From: Microvirga sp052115485
Lineage (GTDB): Bacteria; Pseudomonadota; Alphaproteobacteria; Rhizobiales; Beijerinckiaceae
Assembly: GCF_052115485.1 (NCBI RefSeq)
Contig: NZ_JBFRGU010000004.1
Span: 496,001 to 560,000, forward strand
Direction: 5' to 3'
Length of the DNA: 64,000 nt
Part shown: one piece after another, positions 1 through 8,289 of the stretch
Layout of the letters: each line of letters starts with the position of its first letter
Position numbering within the stretch: position 1 is the first letter of the stretch
Notes under the pieces: model-generated
What the model was told of the DNA's origin: nothing
The model's database searches: none
Seen by the model: only the letters and a program-made list of their open reading frames with translations
Made by a program: the position numbers and the translations under genes

Positions 1-821
1 AATGGTTGTGAGCGCTTCGGCGGCGGAAAAGCCGCATCGAGTTCGTGAAAATCCTCCGGCGACAGAACCAGATCGGCCGCCGCCCGGTTTTCCGCGACGT
101 GAGCGCGCCGCCCGGCCTTCGGAATGGCCAGCACATGCGGATCTCGCAGCACCCAGGCCAACGCGATCTGGGCGGGCGTCGCCCCATGCCTTGCCGCGAT
201 CTTCGCCAAGGCTGGATGACGCAGGATCCGGCCCTGTTCGATGGGTGAATAGGCCATGATGGGCATGCCGCGCTTCCGGCACCACGGAAGAAGATCGAAC
301 TCGATGCCGCGGCGGCTGAGGTTGTAGAGAACCTGATCGGTGGCGCAGTCGTCACCCCCCTTGAGGCCTATGATTTTCTCCATATCCGCGACATCGAGAT
401 TGCTGACGCCCCAGGAGCGGATCTTGCCCGCGCTCATCAGCGTCTCGAAGGCTTGGAGCGTTTCGGATAGGGGGACGCCCCCGCGCCAGTGCAGCAGATA
501 GAGATCGATCCGATCCGTACCGAGCCGATCAAGGCTCGCCTCGCAGGCCGCGACCGTGCCTTTCCGCGAGGCATTGGACGGCAGAACCTTGCTGACGAGA
601 AAAACCTCGTCACGGCACCCTGCTATGGCCTCACCCGCGACTTCTTCCGCTCCGCCATCGGCATACATTTCCGCCGTGTCGATGAGGGTCATGCCCAAAT
701 CGATCCCATACCTCAAGGCTGCGACTTCGTCGGCGCGCCGCGAGGCGGCCTCGCCCATATACCAGGTGCCCTGGCCGAGAGCGGGGACCGAAGATCCATT
801 CGGGAAAGCAATGCTTTTCAT
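1..821 (-). CDS. Aldo/keto reductase (partial, 3' end outside window)
   Basis: This is an NAD(P)H-dependent oxidoreductase of the aldo/keto reductase family, read from an ATG at 819-821 towards the left edge, where it is cut after about 273 codons. The catalytic tetrad of the family is visible: Asp48 and Tyr53 in DTAEMYADG, Lys78 in VFLVSKV and His111 in LYLLHWRGG. The later stretch IPKAGRRAHVAEN matches the cofactor-binding end of the barrel, so only a few C-terminal residues are missing. The substrate cannot be told from sequence; relatives reduce sugar aldehydes or small carbonyls. It is divergent from the next gene, with about 180 bases between them. No strong ribosome binding site precedes the ATG, so the start is slightly uncertain. 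Confidence 0.9.
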   Translation of the reverse strand, partial: MKSIAFPNGSSVPALGQGTWYMGEAASRRADEVAALRYGIDLGMTLIDTAEMYADGGAEEVAGEAIAGCRDEVFLVSKVLPSNASRKGTVAACEASLDRLGTDRIDLYLLHWRGGVPLSETLQAFETLMSAGKIRSWGVSNLDVADMEKIIGLKGGDDCATDQVLYNLSRRGIEFDLLPWCRKRGMPIMAYSPIEQGRILRHPALAKIAARHGATPAQIALAWVLRDPHVLAIPKAGRRAHVAENRAAADLVLSPEDFHELDAAFPPPKRSQP

Positions 822-1000
822 GCAGCCAGAATGCGCGACACGAAGATCGAAGGCAAATCGGACGAGGGCAAGGATGTAAGGGTCAACCGTTAGACTTTCG
901 CGAAAAAAGTGCGGACGGGACTTCCCTTGTTGCGCTTTGAGCGTCACGGTCTGCGACCAAACGAATCTCATCAAAGACACCTCACGGGAGACGCCAGGAA

Positions 1001-1843
1001 ATGAAGCTGCTGCGGTATGGTCCGGTCGGGCAGGAGAAGCCCGGATTGGTGGATGCGAACGGCGCCATTCGCGATCTTTCCGCGCATGTGCAGGACATTG
1101 CCGGAGCAGCACTCTCGGTGGAGGGCCTGAAGCGCATCGCCGCGCTCGATTCCGCGACATTGCCCGCTGTCGATCCGTCCGTTCGTCTAGGCCCGTGCGT
1201 TGCCGGGACGGGCAAGTTCGTCTGCATCGGCCTCAATTATTCCGATCACGCCGCCGAGACCGGCGCCACCGTGCCGCCGGAGCCGATCGTCTTCATGAAA
1301 GCGACGAGCGCCATCGTCGGGCCGAACGACAATATCGAGATTCCGCGCGGATCGCAGAAGACCGACTGGGAAGTGGAACTCGGAATCGTCATCGGCCGCC
1401 ACGCAAAGTACGTGAGTGAGGCCGACGCGCTCGATTATGTGGCGGGCTATTGCCTCACCAACGATGTTTCCGAGCGCGCCTTCCAGGCGGAGCGGCAGGG
1501 GCAATGGACCAAGGGCAAGTCCTGCGACACCTTCGGGCCCACAGGCCCCTGGCTCGTGACGAAAGATGAGATCGCCGATCCGCAGAACCTCAAGATGTGG
1601 TGTGACGTGAACGGCCGCCGCATGCAGAACGGCTCCTCGGCGACCATGGTCTACGGCGTGAGATATCTCGTCTCCTACCTCTCGCAATTCATGTCGCTGC
1701 ATCCGGGCGACATCATCTCCACCGGCACGCCGCCGGGTGTCGGGCTCGGAATGAAGCCGCCGGTGTTTCTCAAAGCGGGCGATGTGGTAACGCTCGGCAT
1801 CGAAGGTCTCGGCACGCAGCGCCAGCTCTGCGTTCAGGGCTGA
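1001..1843 (+). CDS. Fumarylacetoacetate hydrolase family protein
   Basis: A 280-residue cytoplasmic enzyme of the FAH family, which hydrolyses or decarboxylates 2-oxo acids of aromatic or sugar breakdown with a divalent metal. The core signatures are CIGLNYSDHA near residue 76, WEVELGIVIGR near 125 (acidic metal ligands), KSCDTFGPTGPWLV near 170 and the closing TGTPPGVG near 240. Length is normal for the single-domain bacterial type, often named ureidoglycolate lyase or 2-keto-4-pentenoate hydratase-like. The start has a GGGAG/CAGGAA stretch just upstream. It stands alone ahead of a TauE-type exporter, with 67 bases between them. The exact substrate is not predictable; an acid-sugar or aromatic intermediate is the family expectation. 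Confidence 0.93.
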   Translation: MKLLRYGPVGQEKPGLVDANGAIRDLSAHVQDIAGAALSVEGLKRIAALDSATLPAVDPSVRLGPCVAGTGKFVCIGLNYSDHAAETGATVPPEPIVFMKATSAIVGPNDNIEIPRGSQKTDWEVELGIVIGRHAKYVSEADALDYVAGYCLTNDVSERAFQAERQGQWTKGKSCDTFGPTGPWLVTKDEIADPQNLKMWCDVNGRRMQNGSSATMVYGVRYLVSYLSQFMSLHPGDIISTGTPPGVGLGMKPPVFLKAGDVVTLGIEGLGTQRQLCVQG

Positions 1844-1910
1844 CGCAACATTCGTCCGCAAAGGGCGTTCGCGCGCCCTTCCTCTTTATCTTCTCGAACG
1901 TTCAAGAATC

Positions 1911-2678
1911 ATGGACCTTTCAACCGTCGCGCTTCTCGCCGCCTCCGGATTGGCGGCAGGTCTCGTCAATGCGATTGCCGGAGGCGGCACGTTCTTCACC
2001 TTCTCCGCCCTCGTCGCAACAGGGCTTCCGCCGGTCATCGCCAATGCGACGAGCGCCGTGGCGGTCACGCCCGCCAATCTCGCCAGCGCCTGGGCTTATC
2101 GGCGAGAACTCGCCGCGAATTTCAAACGCTTCGCGGCGCTCGGCATCGTCAGCCTGATCGGGGGTCTCGGTGGCGCCTACATCCTGACGACGACGGATAA
2201 TGCCGCCTTCCGCCAACTCGTGCCGTGGCTGCTTCTGTTTGCGACGGTGTTGTTTGCGGCAAGCCCCAAGATCGTTGCGCTCGCGCGCTCCATCGCGCGG
2301 CACGAAGGACATAGCCCTTCGACGAAAGCCTGGGTGACGGGCCTCGCCTTTCAATTGGCGGTCGCGGTCTATGGCGGCTTTTTCGGCGCGGGCATGGGCA
2401 TCGTGATGCTTGCCGCGCTCGCCATCACCGAGGGCGACGATTTCCACCTGATCAATTCGGCAAAACACCTGTGCTCGACGCTGATCCAGCTCGTCGCGGT
2501 CGTCATCTTCATCGCGGCGGGGCTCGTCGCGTGGCGGGAGATGGTCATCGTCGGCGCAGCCTCCGTGATCGGCGGCTATCTCGGCGTCGTCTTCGGCCGC
2601 CGCCTGCCGCCCATGATGATCCGCTGGCTTGTGATCGGCGTCGGTACGGTCCTGACGATCTATTTCTTCGTGCGCTAG
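1911..2678 (+). CDS. TauE/SafE family membrane transporter
   Basis: A 255-residue inner-membrane protein of the TauE/SafE (DUF81) family, whose members export sulfite, sulfoacetate or other small organic anions. The N-terminal half carries the family repeat region AAGLVNAIAGGGTFFTFSAL at residues 16-35, and hydrophobic segments alternate with short charged loops along the length, consistent with about eight membrane helices. The second repeat shows YGGFFGAGMGIVMLAALA near residues 156-173. It lies 67 bases after the FAH-family gene on the same strand, so the two may be cotranscribed. The substrate cannot be inferred. Confidence 0.92.
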   Translation: MDLSTVALLAASGLAAGLVNAIAGGGTFFTFSALVATGLPPVIANATSAVAVTPANLASAWAYRRELAANFKRFAALGIVSLIGGLGGAYILTTTDNAAFRQLVPWLLLFATVLFAASPKIVALARSIARHEGHSPSTKAWVTGLAFQLAVAVYGGFFGAGMGIVMLAALAITEGDDFHLINSAKHLCSTLIQLVAVVIFIAAGLVAWREMVIVGAASVIGGYLGVVFGRRLPPMMIRWLVIGVGTVLTIYFFVR

Positions 2679-2818
2679 AGTTTGATCCGGTGTTGCGGCA
2701 CACACATCGTGTCTGGCGGGAACGAAATTCCCTCCTTCTTTACGATAGAATGTAGCGCTTTCCCTGTTTCTCGATTATGAAACAAGTTTCCGAAACGTCA
2801 CTTTCTACCGGAACCTCT

Positions 2819-3346
2819 ATGAATCAGCCGCGCGAACCGCTTTTTACTTCCGATGCCGGAAAGATCGTCAACAAGGCCGTCGGCGCGACGCAAACCGCGT
2901 TCGCCTCCGAGGCGGGCAAGGCCTTGCGCGCGGTCATCGCCAAAGGGCCGGATGGATTGATGCAGCATCTGGCGGGCGTCGCCGAGAAGAACATGCCCGA
3001 TCCGCTGGCGCAGGCCCGTTTGCGCCTTGCCGAGCAGGGGCAAAATTTCGAGACCATGCGTGGCGCCATCGCCAAGATCGGCCATTCGCTCGGACGATTG
3101 AACGAGACCCCGGACACCGAGGCCGAGAGGGCGCATGTCAAGGATCTTCTGAACGCCCAGGCGGAGGCCATTCAGGGCCTTACTCTGTTGGCGCTCAAAG
3201 GCCAGCAGGCGCAAGCCGACTTGATCGCCGCCATTGACGGGCATTCCCGCCGACCGGGCTCCGGCATGCCGAAATGGATCTATTACATCATGGGCGTCAT
3301 GATGATCTGGAGCCTGCTCAGCATTGTCTGGAACATGCTTTTCTAG
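2819..3346 (+). CDS. Hypothetical protein with C-terminal membrane anchor
   Basis: I do not recognise a named family. The protein of about 175 residues is mostly hydrophilic and helix-prone, rich in Ala, Gln and Glu, and ends with one strong membrane segment (IYYIMGVMMIWSLLSIV) three or four residues from the C terminus, so it looks tail-anchored with the bulk in the cytoplasm. An in-frame ATG at 2777 would add 14 residues (a Ser/Thr-rich stretch); neither start has a good ribosome binding site and I prefer 2819. The TAG stop codon at 3344-3346 is the first three bases of a dispersed dyad repeat. Codon use is like that of its neighbours, so it is probably a real gene. Confidence 0.7.
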   Translation: MNQPREPLFTSDAGKIVNKAVGATQTAFASEAGKALRAVIAKGPDGLMQHLAGVAEKNMPDPLAQARLRLAEQGQNFETMRGAIAKIGHSLGRLNETPDTEAERAHVKDLLNAQAEAIQGLTLLALKGQQAQADLIAAIDGHSRRPGSGMPKWIYYIMGVMMIWSLLSIVWNMLF

Positions 3347-3448
3347 AGCATGATCAGAACAAGTGGAAACCAGTTGTTCGCCCGGATCATGCGGCAATAA
3401 GGAATCTAGAGTTTGATCCTGTTTCAATCTGAAACGATCAAACTCTAG
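3344..3448. repeat. Dispersed two-part dyad repeat, copy 1
   Basis: A roughly 105-base copy of a family seen nine times in this window. One part is bounded by GCATGATC and GGATCATGC around the core GAACAAGTGGAAACCAGTTG; the other is a hairpin with TAGAGTTTGATC facing GATCAAACTCTAG. The two are joined by GGCAATAAGGAAT. Here the long-arm part comes first. The opening TAG is the stop codon of the preceding gene. Confidence 0.9.
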
Positions 3449-3519
3449 AACTGCCGAACACATTGTCCGTTACGGGCCATTTTAGTTAGATTTCGCTTAC
3501 TCTCGCGAGGGCCAGAACC

Positions 3520-4377
3520 ATGTTCGACGCCAAGAAACTGCTTGATGCGCTGGGGACACCGGCCGGCACGCCCGCACCGGAGAAACCCGCAGCGGAGACC
3601 GGCGAGAAGAAGACTGACGCTAAACCGGCTGCCAATCCGCTGGGCGCGGGCACCCTTCTCAGCGACCTGATCGGGATTGCCAACCAACCGAGCCCTCCGC
3701 CCTTATCTTCCGAGAAGACAGAAGGTGAAGCGCCCCCGCCAAAACCCGCCAAAGCCGCGCCACCGACGGACCTGACGGATCTCGTTCTCAACAAGGCGCA
3801 GGATTATCTGCGCTCGCCGCAGGGCAATGCCGCCATGAACGCGCTCGTGCTCGGCGTAACGAAAGCGGTTGCGAATTCGGAGGCAGGTCGCAAACTGGCC
3901 GCTTCCGCGAAAACCAAAGGCACCGCTCTGTTCAACCGCTTCATGAACAAGAGTGGCGGTCCGCCGATTATCGATGCCACGCTGCAGCCCGTACTCACCG
4001 CTCCAGTTCAATTGTCGCCACCTGAAACGCCTCAATCGGGTGAGACTGCGCTCCTGATCGTGCGCGCCATGATCGCGGCCGCAGCAGCCGATGGCGTCAT
4101 CGACGAAGGCGAACGCGCGCGCATTCTCGGCGCTCTGAAAATGGCGGGAATCGATGGCGAGGGCGTTCATCTGATAGAGGCGGAACTCGCGCACCCGGCA
4201 AGTGTCGCGGATCTGGCCTTAGCCGCGAAGACGCCGGAAATGGCCCTGCAAGCCTACATGGCTGCCCGGCGCGTGATCACGCCGAATGCCATCGAGGAGC
4301 GCGTTTTCCTCGCGCATCTCGCCGGAGCGTTGAAGCTCGATCCGCGAGTCGTGGCGCAGATCGATGCGGGTTCGTAA
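3520..4377 (+). CDS. DUF533 / TerB-like domain protein
   Basis: A 285-residue protein whose N-terminal 120 residues are low-complexity and rich in Pro, Ala and Lys, followed by a stretch with LVLGVTKAVANSEAGRKLAA and then a helical TerB-like domain from about residue 170 to the end. The acidic motif AAAADGVIDEGERARI is typical of the TerB/DUF533 superfamily, where clustered Asp and Glu residues are thought to bind metal. Relatives such as YebE are inner-membrane associated, but no clear membrane helix is visible here. The function of the family is not settled; a link to envelope stress or tellurite response is only by relationship. Confidence 0.85.
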   Translation: MFDAKKLLDALGTPAGTPAPEKPAAETGEKKTDAKPAANPLGAGTLLSDLIGIANQPSPPPLSSEKTEGEAPPPKPAKAAPPTDLTDLVLNKAQDYLRSPQGNAAMNALVLGVTKAVANSEAGRKLAASAKTKGTALFNRFMNKSGGPPIIDATLQPVLTAPVQLSPPETPQSGETALLIVRAMIAAAAADGVIDEGERARILGALKMAGIDGEGVHLIEAELAHPASVADLALAAKTPEMALQAYMAARRVITPNAIEERVFLAHLAGALKLDPRVVAQIDAGS

Positions 4378-4380
4378 CTG

Positions 4381-4953
4381 TCAGGTCGCGAACGCTTCCG
4401 GGTGACGCAGCTTCAGCGCTTGCACGAGCGCGATGGTCTTCAGATCCGCAAAGCGATTTTGCGCCAGCATGGAATCGAGCTCGGCGAAGGTGATTTCGAG
4501 CACTTCGATATCCTCATGCTCTTCCGCCAATCCTCCACCTTCCGCAACGCGGTCGGCCTGGGTGTAGGGTGCGAGAAAGAGGTGCACATATTCCGTCGTC
4601 GCGCCGGGCGCGGACCAGCCACCGCCGACGGATTCGAGCATCTCGATGCGAACGCCCGCTTCCTCCAACGCTTCCCGACGCGCGCAGATCTCCGGCTCCT
4701 CTCCGTCGAGGAGACCCGCGATGGTTTCGACAAGAGCCGACGGTCCTGAATCATACATCACGGCGGCGCGGAACTGGCTGATGAGAACGACCGTCCTGCG
4801 TTCAAGATCATAGGGAAGCACCGACGCCGCATGACCGTTATGGCCAACCTCCCGCTCCATCACGCGCCCGTCAGGCATCGCGATCTCGAGTTTGAGAAGC
4901 TTGCGCCACCCGCTGAAAAGCGTCGTCACCTTGCTGATCCGATAAGCCGTCAC
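4381..4953 (-). CDS. Nudix hydrolase (ADP-ribose pyrophosphatase type)
   Basis: A 190-residue Nudix enzyme that should hydrolyse a nucleoside diphosphate linked to another group, most likely ADP-ribose, in the cytoplasm. The Nudix box lies at residues 80-101 (GLLDGEEPEICARREALEEA then GV); the segment between the first Gly and the REALEEAG core is one residue shorter than the textbook spacing, as in several ADP-ribose pyrophosphatases. The preceding ETIAG and the later GATTEYVHLFLA fit that subgroup. The gene is convergent with the DUF533 gene, with only three bases between the stops. Confidence 0.92.
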   Translation of the reverse strand: MTAYRISKVTTLFSGWRKLLKLEIAMPDGRVMEREVGHNGHAASVLPYDLERRTVVLISQFRAAVMYDSGPSALVETIAGLLDGEEPEICARREALEEAGVRIEMLESVGGGWSAPGATTEYVHLFLAPYTQADRVAEGGGLAEEHEDIEVLEITFAELDSMLAQNRFADLKTIALVQALKLRHPEAFAT

Positions 4954-5254
4954 GGCGTCGTCCCTGCCCTGAAATGGTCAAGCTTTCCCATTAGGCTATC
5001 GAATACCATGCAACCAGCTTCGCTGAGGTTGAAGTCACAACAATTCAACTTGCGGGTGCGGCCTGCGGTAGCGCCCGGAATTGCCATGCGCGCCTTCATC
5101 GAGGATATGAGGAGGAATAACACGCTGATTCGTTTCACTGATTCCATTCGCGGCCTCGCGCCGGAAACGATTTCGGCTTTCACGATTTCGTATTGATCGA
5201 ACCGCTTCGCCGATTTGGCGTTGGATGCGTTGTGCATCCTTGTCTGAGGGGACC
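4954..5254. other. Intergenic stretch with no supported gene
   Basis: About 300 bases between the Nudix gene and opgC. Open frames exist on both strands but have no family signature, ribosome binding site or neighbour-like codon bias. The stretch must hold the promoters of both divergent genes. A good Shine-Dalgarno-like GAGGGG lies just before the opgC ATG. Confidence 0.5.
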
Positions 5255-6406
5255 ATGAAAACTTCGGAACGGATAACGAGCATCGATTTCTGGCGCGGGT
5301 TCGTGCTCATCGCGATTTTCGTCAATCACATTCCCGGCAATCTCGTTGAAAATCTGACGCCGCGCAATTACGGCTTCTCGGATGCGGCCGAAGCTTTCAT
5401 TTTCATCTCCGGCCTTTCGGTCGCCCTTGTGTATTATCCGAAGATTGCGCAAAGCGGCCTCCTCGACATCGCGAAACGATGCCTTCTGCGGTCGTTCCAG
5501 CTCTACAAGGTGCATCTGCTCCTGACGGCGGGGGCCATTGCACTGTTTTCCATCGGCTATGAACTGAGTGACGACATCGGCCTGATCGAAGCCGATGGGC
5601 GCGATGCGGTCTTCGGAAACACAGCAAAAGGGATCACCGGCATTCTGGTGCTGGGTCATCAACTCGGTTATTTCAACATTTTGCCACTCTACATCGCCCT
5701 GATGCTGTGGGCGCCCGTGGCGCTGATCCTGACGCGCATCCATGCGACGTTCGCGCTCGCGGTCTCTTTTGCCATCTACATCTTTGCGCGAACCGGCACG
5801 CTGACCCTGCCGAGCTGGCCGGAGCCAGGCACATGGTTCTTCAATCCCTTCGCCTGGCAATTGCTGTTTACCATCGGCATCGTCACGGGCGTCGTGTTCG
5901 CAGGTCACCGTCCGCGCTACCAGCACACGCTCTTCGTCATATGCGTGGGAGCCGTCGCTCTGTCCTTCGCCGTCATGACCAATGCTCTTAGTCTCACCCC
6001 CGGATTGTTCGACAACAGCTTCGAGCATTTCGACATGACCAAGCAGGATCTCGGGCTCGGGCGCCTTCTCCACTTTCTCGCCCTCGCCTACGTGGTGACG
6101 CAGTTGCGCATCGGCCGCATCTGGGAGCGCTCCCCCGTCGGCCCCGATCTGATGCGGCTTGGCCGGAACGGGTTGCCTGTCTTCGCCGTCGGCTCGATTT
6201 TGAGCGCACTCGGACAGGTCATTATGACGCTCACGGCGGTGAAATCCTCGGCTAGTCCGCACATGATCGGCATGGTATTCACGATTACTGGCGTGTTCGG
6301 TCTCCTTGCTCTGGCGCGATACCTCGAATGGAACAAGCTCAACTCCGACGGCTTGCGCAAAAGCCGCGCAAAACGTCTCGGTCTGTCGTCCGTGTCGCCA
6401 GGCTAG
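5255..6406 (+). CDS. opgC: OpgC-type membrane acyltransferase
   Basis: A 383-residue polytopic inner-membrane protein of the OpgC family, which succinylates osmoregulated periplasmic glucans. The N terminus ITSIDFWRGFVLIAIFVNHI carries the Asp-Arg pair typical of acyltransferase-3-like membrane enzymes, and FSDAAEAFIFISGLSVALVY follows near residue 40, as in characterised OpgC proteins. About ten hydrophobic segments are visible. I choose the ATG at 5255 because GAGGGGACC lies just before it; an in-frame ATG at 5225 would add ten residues without such a site. The 3' end overlaps the SGNH hydrolase gene by 79 bases, which suggests coupled translation and a shared role in modifying a cell-envelope glycan. 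No opgG/opgH genes are in view. Confidence 0.85.
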   Translation: MKTSERITSIDFWRGFVLIAIFVNHIPGNLVENLTPRNYGFSDAAEAFIFISGLSVALVYYPKIAQSGLLDIAKRCLLRSFQLYKVHLLLTAGAIALFSIGYELSDDIGLIEADGRDAVFGNTAKGITGILVLGHQLGYFNILPLYIALMLWAPVALILTRIHATFALAVSFAIYIFARTGTLTLPSWPEPGTWFFNPFAWQLLFTIGIVTGVVFAGHRPRYQHTLFVICVGAVALSFAVMTNALSLTPGLFDNSFEHFDMTKQDLGLGRLLHFLALAYVVTQLRIGRIWERSPVGPDLMRLGRNGLPVFAVGSILSALGQVIMTLTAVKSSASPHMIGMVFTITGVFGLLALARYLEWNKLNSDGLRKSRAKRLGLSSVSPG

Positions 6407-7161
6407 CACTTGCCCTTAGTTTGAGCTGCGGCGCCCCCATCGCCGCAAAGGCGCAGGATTCTGCCTGCCCCAAGACGCAATCCGTTTTTTCCACCGGGGG
6501 TGAGTTCCGTACCCTGGCATTGAAACTGATGCGCAAGCAGCCGATCCGGGTTCTCGCCATCGGCTCCTCCTCCACGGAGGGCTACGGAGCGTCGTCTCCC
6601 GCGCAAGCCTATCCGGCCCAACTGGAAGACGATCTTTCGCGGGCCTGGCGGACACGGATCACCGTCATCAACGCGGGCAAGGGCGGCGAGACTGCCAACC
6701 AGACCATCGGCCGCCTGAAGGAGATCCTTGTAGAGAGCAAGCCGGATTTCGTGATCTGGCAGGTGGGCACCAACGATGCGGTCAAGGGCATTGATGAAGT
6801 CGCCTTCCGCGCCCTGTTGGAACAGGGTGTGACGACCGTCGAGAAGGCCGGGGTCGAAATGATGCTGCTCGATCAGCAATTCTTTCCGACCATTAAGGAC
6901 CTCGCCCAATATGAGCGCTTTGTCGCGACTGTCCGGGACGTCGCCGAGGAGCACAAGATCTCCCTGTTCTCGCGCTACGCGATGATGAAGCAGTGGAACA
7001 GCGGATCGTCGGACGATCTTCGCTCCATGCTCGCGACCGACGGTTTCCATATGGGCGACCGAGGCTATGATTGCCTTGCGGGCCGCCTGTCGGACGAGAT
7101 CGAGACGATGGTGGCGCGCTCGGTGAAACTCGCAAAATCCGTGGCCGACGTGAAGCGTTAG
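6328..7161 (+). CDS. Secreted SGNH/GDSL-type hydrolase
   Basis: A 277-residue exported esterase or deacylase of the SGNH superfamily. A signal peptide is visible at about residues 18-43 (basic stretch, hydrophobic core LALALSLSCGAPIAA, cleavage near AKAQ), placing the enzyme in the periplasm. Block I is GSSSTEGYG with the nucleophile near Ser81, block II is the Gly in GKGGETA, block III the Asn of VGTND, and block V the Asp and His of TDGFHMGD. The ATG lies inside the end of opgC, and no other start codon exists upstream of the signal core, so the 79-base overlap is real. With OpgC attaching acyl groups, an envelope-glycan acyl hydrolase is a reasonable inference. Confidence 0.88.
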   Translation: MEQAQLRRLAQKPRKTSRSVVRVARLALALSLSCGAPIAAKAQDSACPKTQSVFSTGGEFRTLALKLMRKQPIRVLAIGSSSTEGYGASSPAQAYPAQLEDDLSRAWRTRITVINAGKGGETANQTIGRLKEILVESKPDFVIWQVGTNDAVKGIDEVAFRALLEQGVTTVEKAGVEMMLLDQQFFPTIKDLAQYERFVATVRDVAEEHKISLFSRYAMMKQWNSGSSDDLRSMLATDGFHMGDRGYDCLAGRLSDEIETMVARSVKLAKSVADVKR

Positions 7162-7206
7162 GCGCGCGGCGAGACCTTCAACCTGATATTATCCCGGACA
7201 CTCGAC

Positions 7207-7250
7207 CCTCATCCTGAGGAGCGGCAAAGCCGCGTCTCGAAGGAGGGTCC
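7207..7250. repeat. CCCTCATCCTGAGGAG-type palindromic fragment
   Basis: A single half of a repeat that recurs in both orientations at 43598-43699: CCTCATCCTGAGGAGC, GCGTCTCGAAGGAGG. It lies in the convergent gap between the SGNH hydrolase and the dehydrogenase. No gene is visible in the rest of this 185-base gap. Confidence 0.6.
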
Positions 7251-7346
7251 AGCGTGCTCTGAAAGCACCTCCCCATCGCGACGATCTAACGGCCTCCTGA
7301 GGAAGCTCCAGCTTGGAACCTAACTCACGATCGGAGGCTTGAGCGT

Positions 7347-8099
7347 TCAAACCCAGCCGCCATCCACGAGATAGCTCTGCGCGGTGATCGCGCCCGCATC
7401 GTCCGAAGACAAGAACAAGGCGACCTTTGCGATGTCCTCAGGGATCAGTTTGCGCTTCACGCATTGGCGCTTGAGCAGTTCTTCCTCACCTTCCGGCGTG
7501 AGCCAGAGATCGATCTGGCGCTGGGTCATGATCCAGCCCGGAACGATGGAATTGACGCGGATATGCCGCGCGCCGAGTTCGCGGGCGAGCGCGCGGGTCA
7601 ACCCCACCACGGCGGATTTTGCGGTCTTGTAGGACGCGAACGAATCCTCGCTCGCCATGTAGCTGGTGGAGCCCATATTGATGATGGAGCCGCCGCCCGC
7701 TTTCTCCATATCCGGCAGCACAGCCTGCGCCGCGAAGAACTGGTGGTCGAGATTGGTAGCGAAACGCTCGCGCCAATATTCCGGCGTCACTTCTTCGATG
7801 GTGTGGCGATCGTCCCGCGCGGCGTTGTTGACGAGAATAGTGATAGGCCCCAACGCCGCGCTGGTACGCTTGATCGCCGCCTGCAACGCCGGAATATCGC
7901 GCACGTCGTTATGCTCGAAATGCACGCGCTCGCCGAGGCGCTCCGCTAAGGCCTGTCCCGCTTCAGCATTGTAATCGAGAACGCCGACCTTGCAGCCCTG
8001 ACGATGAAATGCCTCTGCAATGCTCTCGCCAATGCCGCTCGCGCCGCCGGTGACGAGAACGGTTTTGCCCTTGAGAGAGCCGTAGATGGTTTGGGTCAT
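7347..8099 (-). CDS. SDR-family dehydrogenase, D-xylose 1-dehydrogenase-like
   Basis: A 250-residue short-chain dehydrogenase. The cofactor loop TGGASGIG is at residues 17-24, NNAA near 93, the catalytic Ser in MGSTSYMA and the Tyr/Lys pair in SYKTAKSAVV. The sequence VNNAARDDRHTIEEVTPEYW and the tail GWIMTQRQIDLWLTPEGEEE resemble the NAD-dependent xylose dehydrogenase of Caulobacter, and the gene lies at the end of a xylose-type transport operon, so oxidation of xylose or a related aldose to its lactone is the likely reaction. The open frame runs further upstream through a dyad repeat, which is why I use the ATG at 8097-8099. It is 190 bases from the ATPase gene, with a repeat in between. 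Confidence 0.88.
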   Translation of the reverse strand: MTQTIYGSLKGKTVLVTGGASGIGESIAEAFHRQGCKVGVLDYNAEAGQALAERLGERVHFEHNDVRDIPALQAAIKRTSAALGPITILVNNAARDDRHTIEEVTPEYWRERFATNLDHQFFAAQAVLPDMEKAGGGSIINMGSTSYMASEDSFASYKTAKSAVVGLTRALARELGARHIRVNSIVPGWIMTQRQIDLWLTPEGEEELLKRQCVKRKLIPEDIAKVALFLSSDDAGAITAQSYLVDGGWV

Positions 8100-8159
8100 A
8101 AGGACTCGCTTTATATCTTGTAACTGCAATCGAACGTTCGGAATTGATCGCCACGCGCT

Positions 8160-8262
8160 CTCCTCCCCCTTGTGGGGAGGAGTTGGAGGTGGGGGTGTTG
8201 GCGCTTCGCTGTCCAAGGTGGGCGTTTGCCCCCTCCCTCCCCACAAGGGGGAGGGGAAAGAG
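8160..8262. repeat. CTCCCC-type dyad repeat, copy 1
   Basis: An inverted pair of small palindromes: TCCTCCCCCTTGTGGGGAGG at the left and CCTCCCTCCCCACAAGGGGG at the right, around an unrelated centre. Related copies lie near 29.5, 47.9 and 55.5 kb. It separates the ATPase gene from the dehydrogenase gene and could act as an mRNA stem. Confidence 0.8.
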
Positions 8263-8289
8263 GCGCGCATTCTTGAAAGACAGTGCCTC

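Noticed and set aside
4950..5237. 95-codon minus-strand frame between the Nudix and opgC genes
   Set aside because: No ribosome binding site, no recognisable family, and it would leave no room for the promoter of the Nudix gene.
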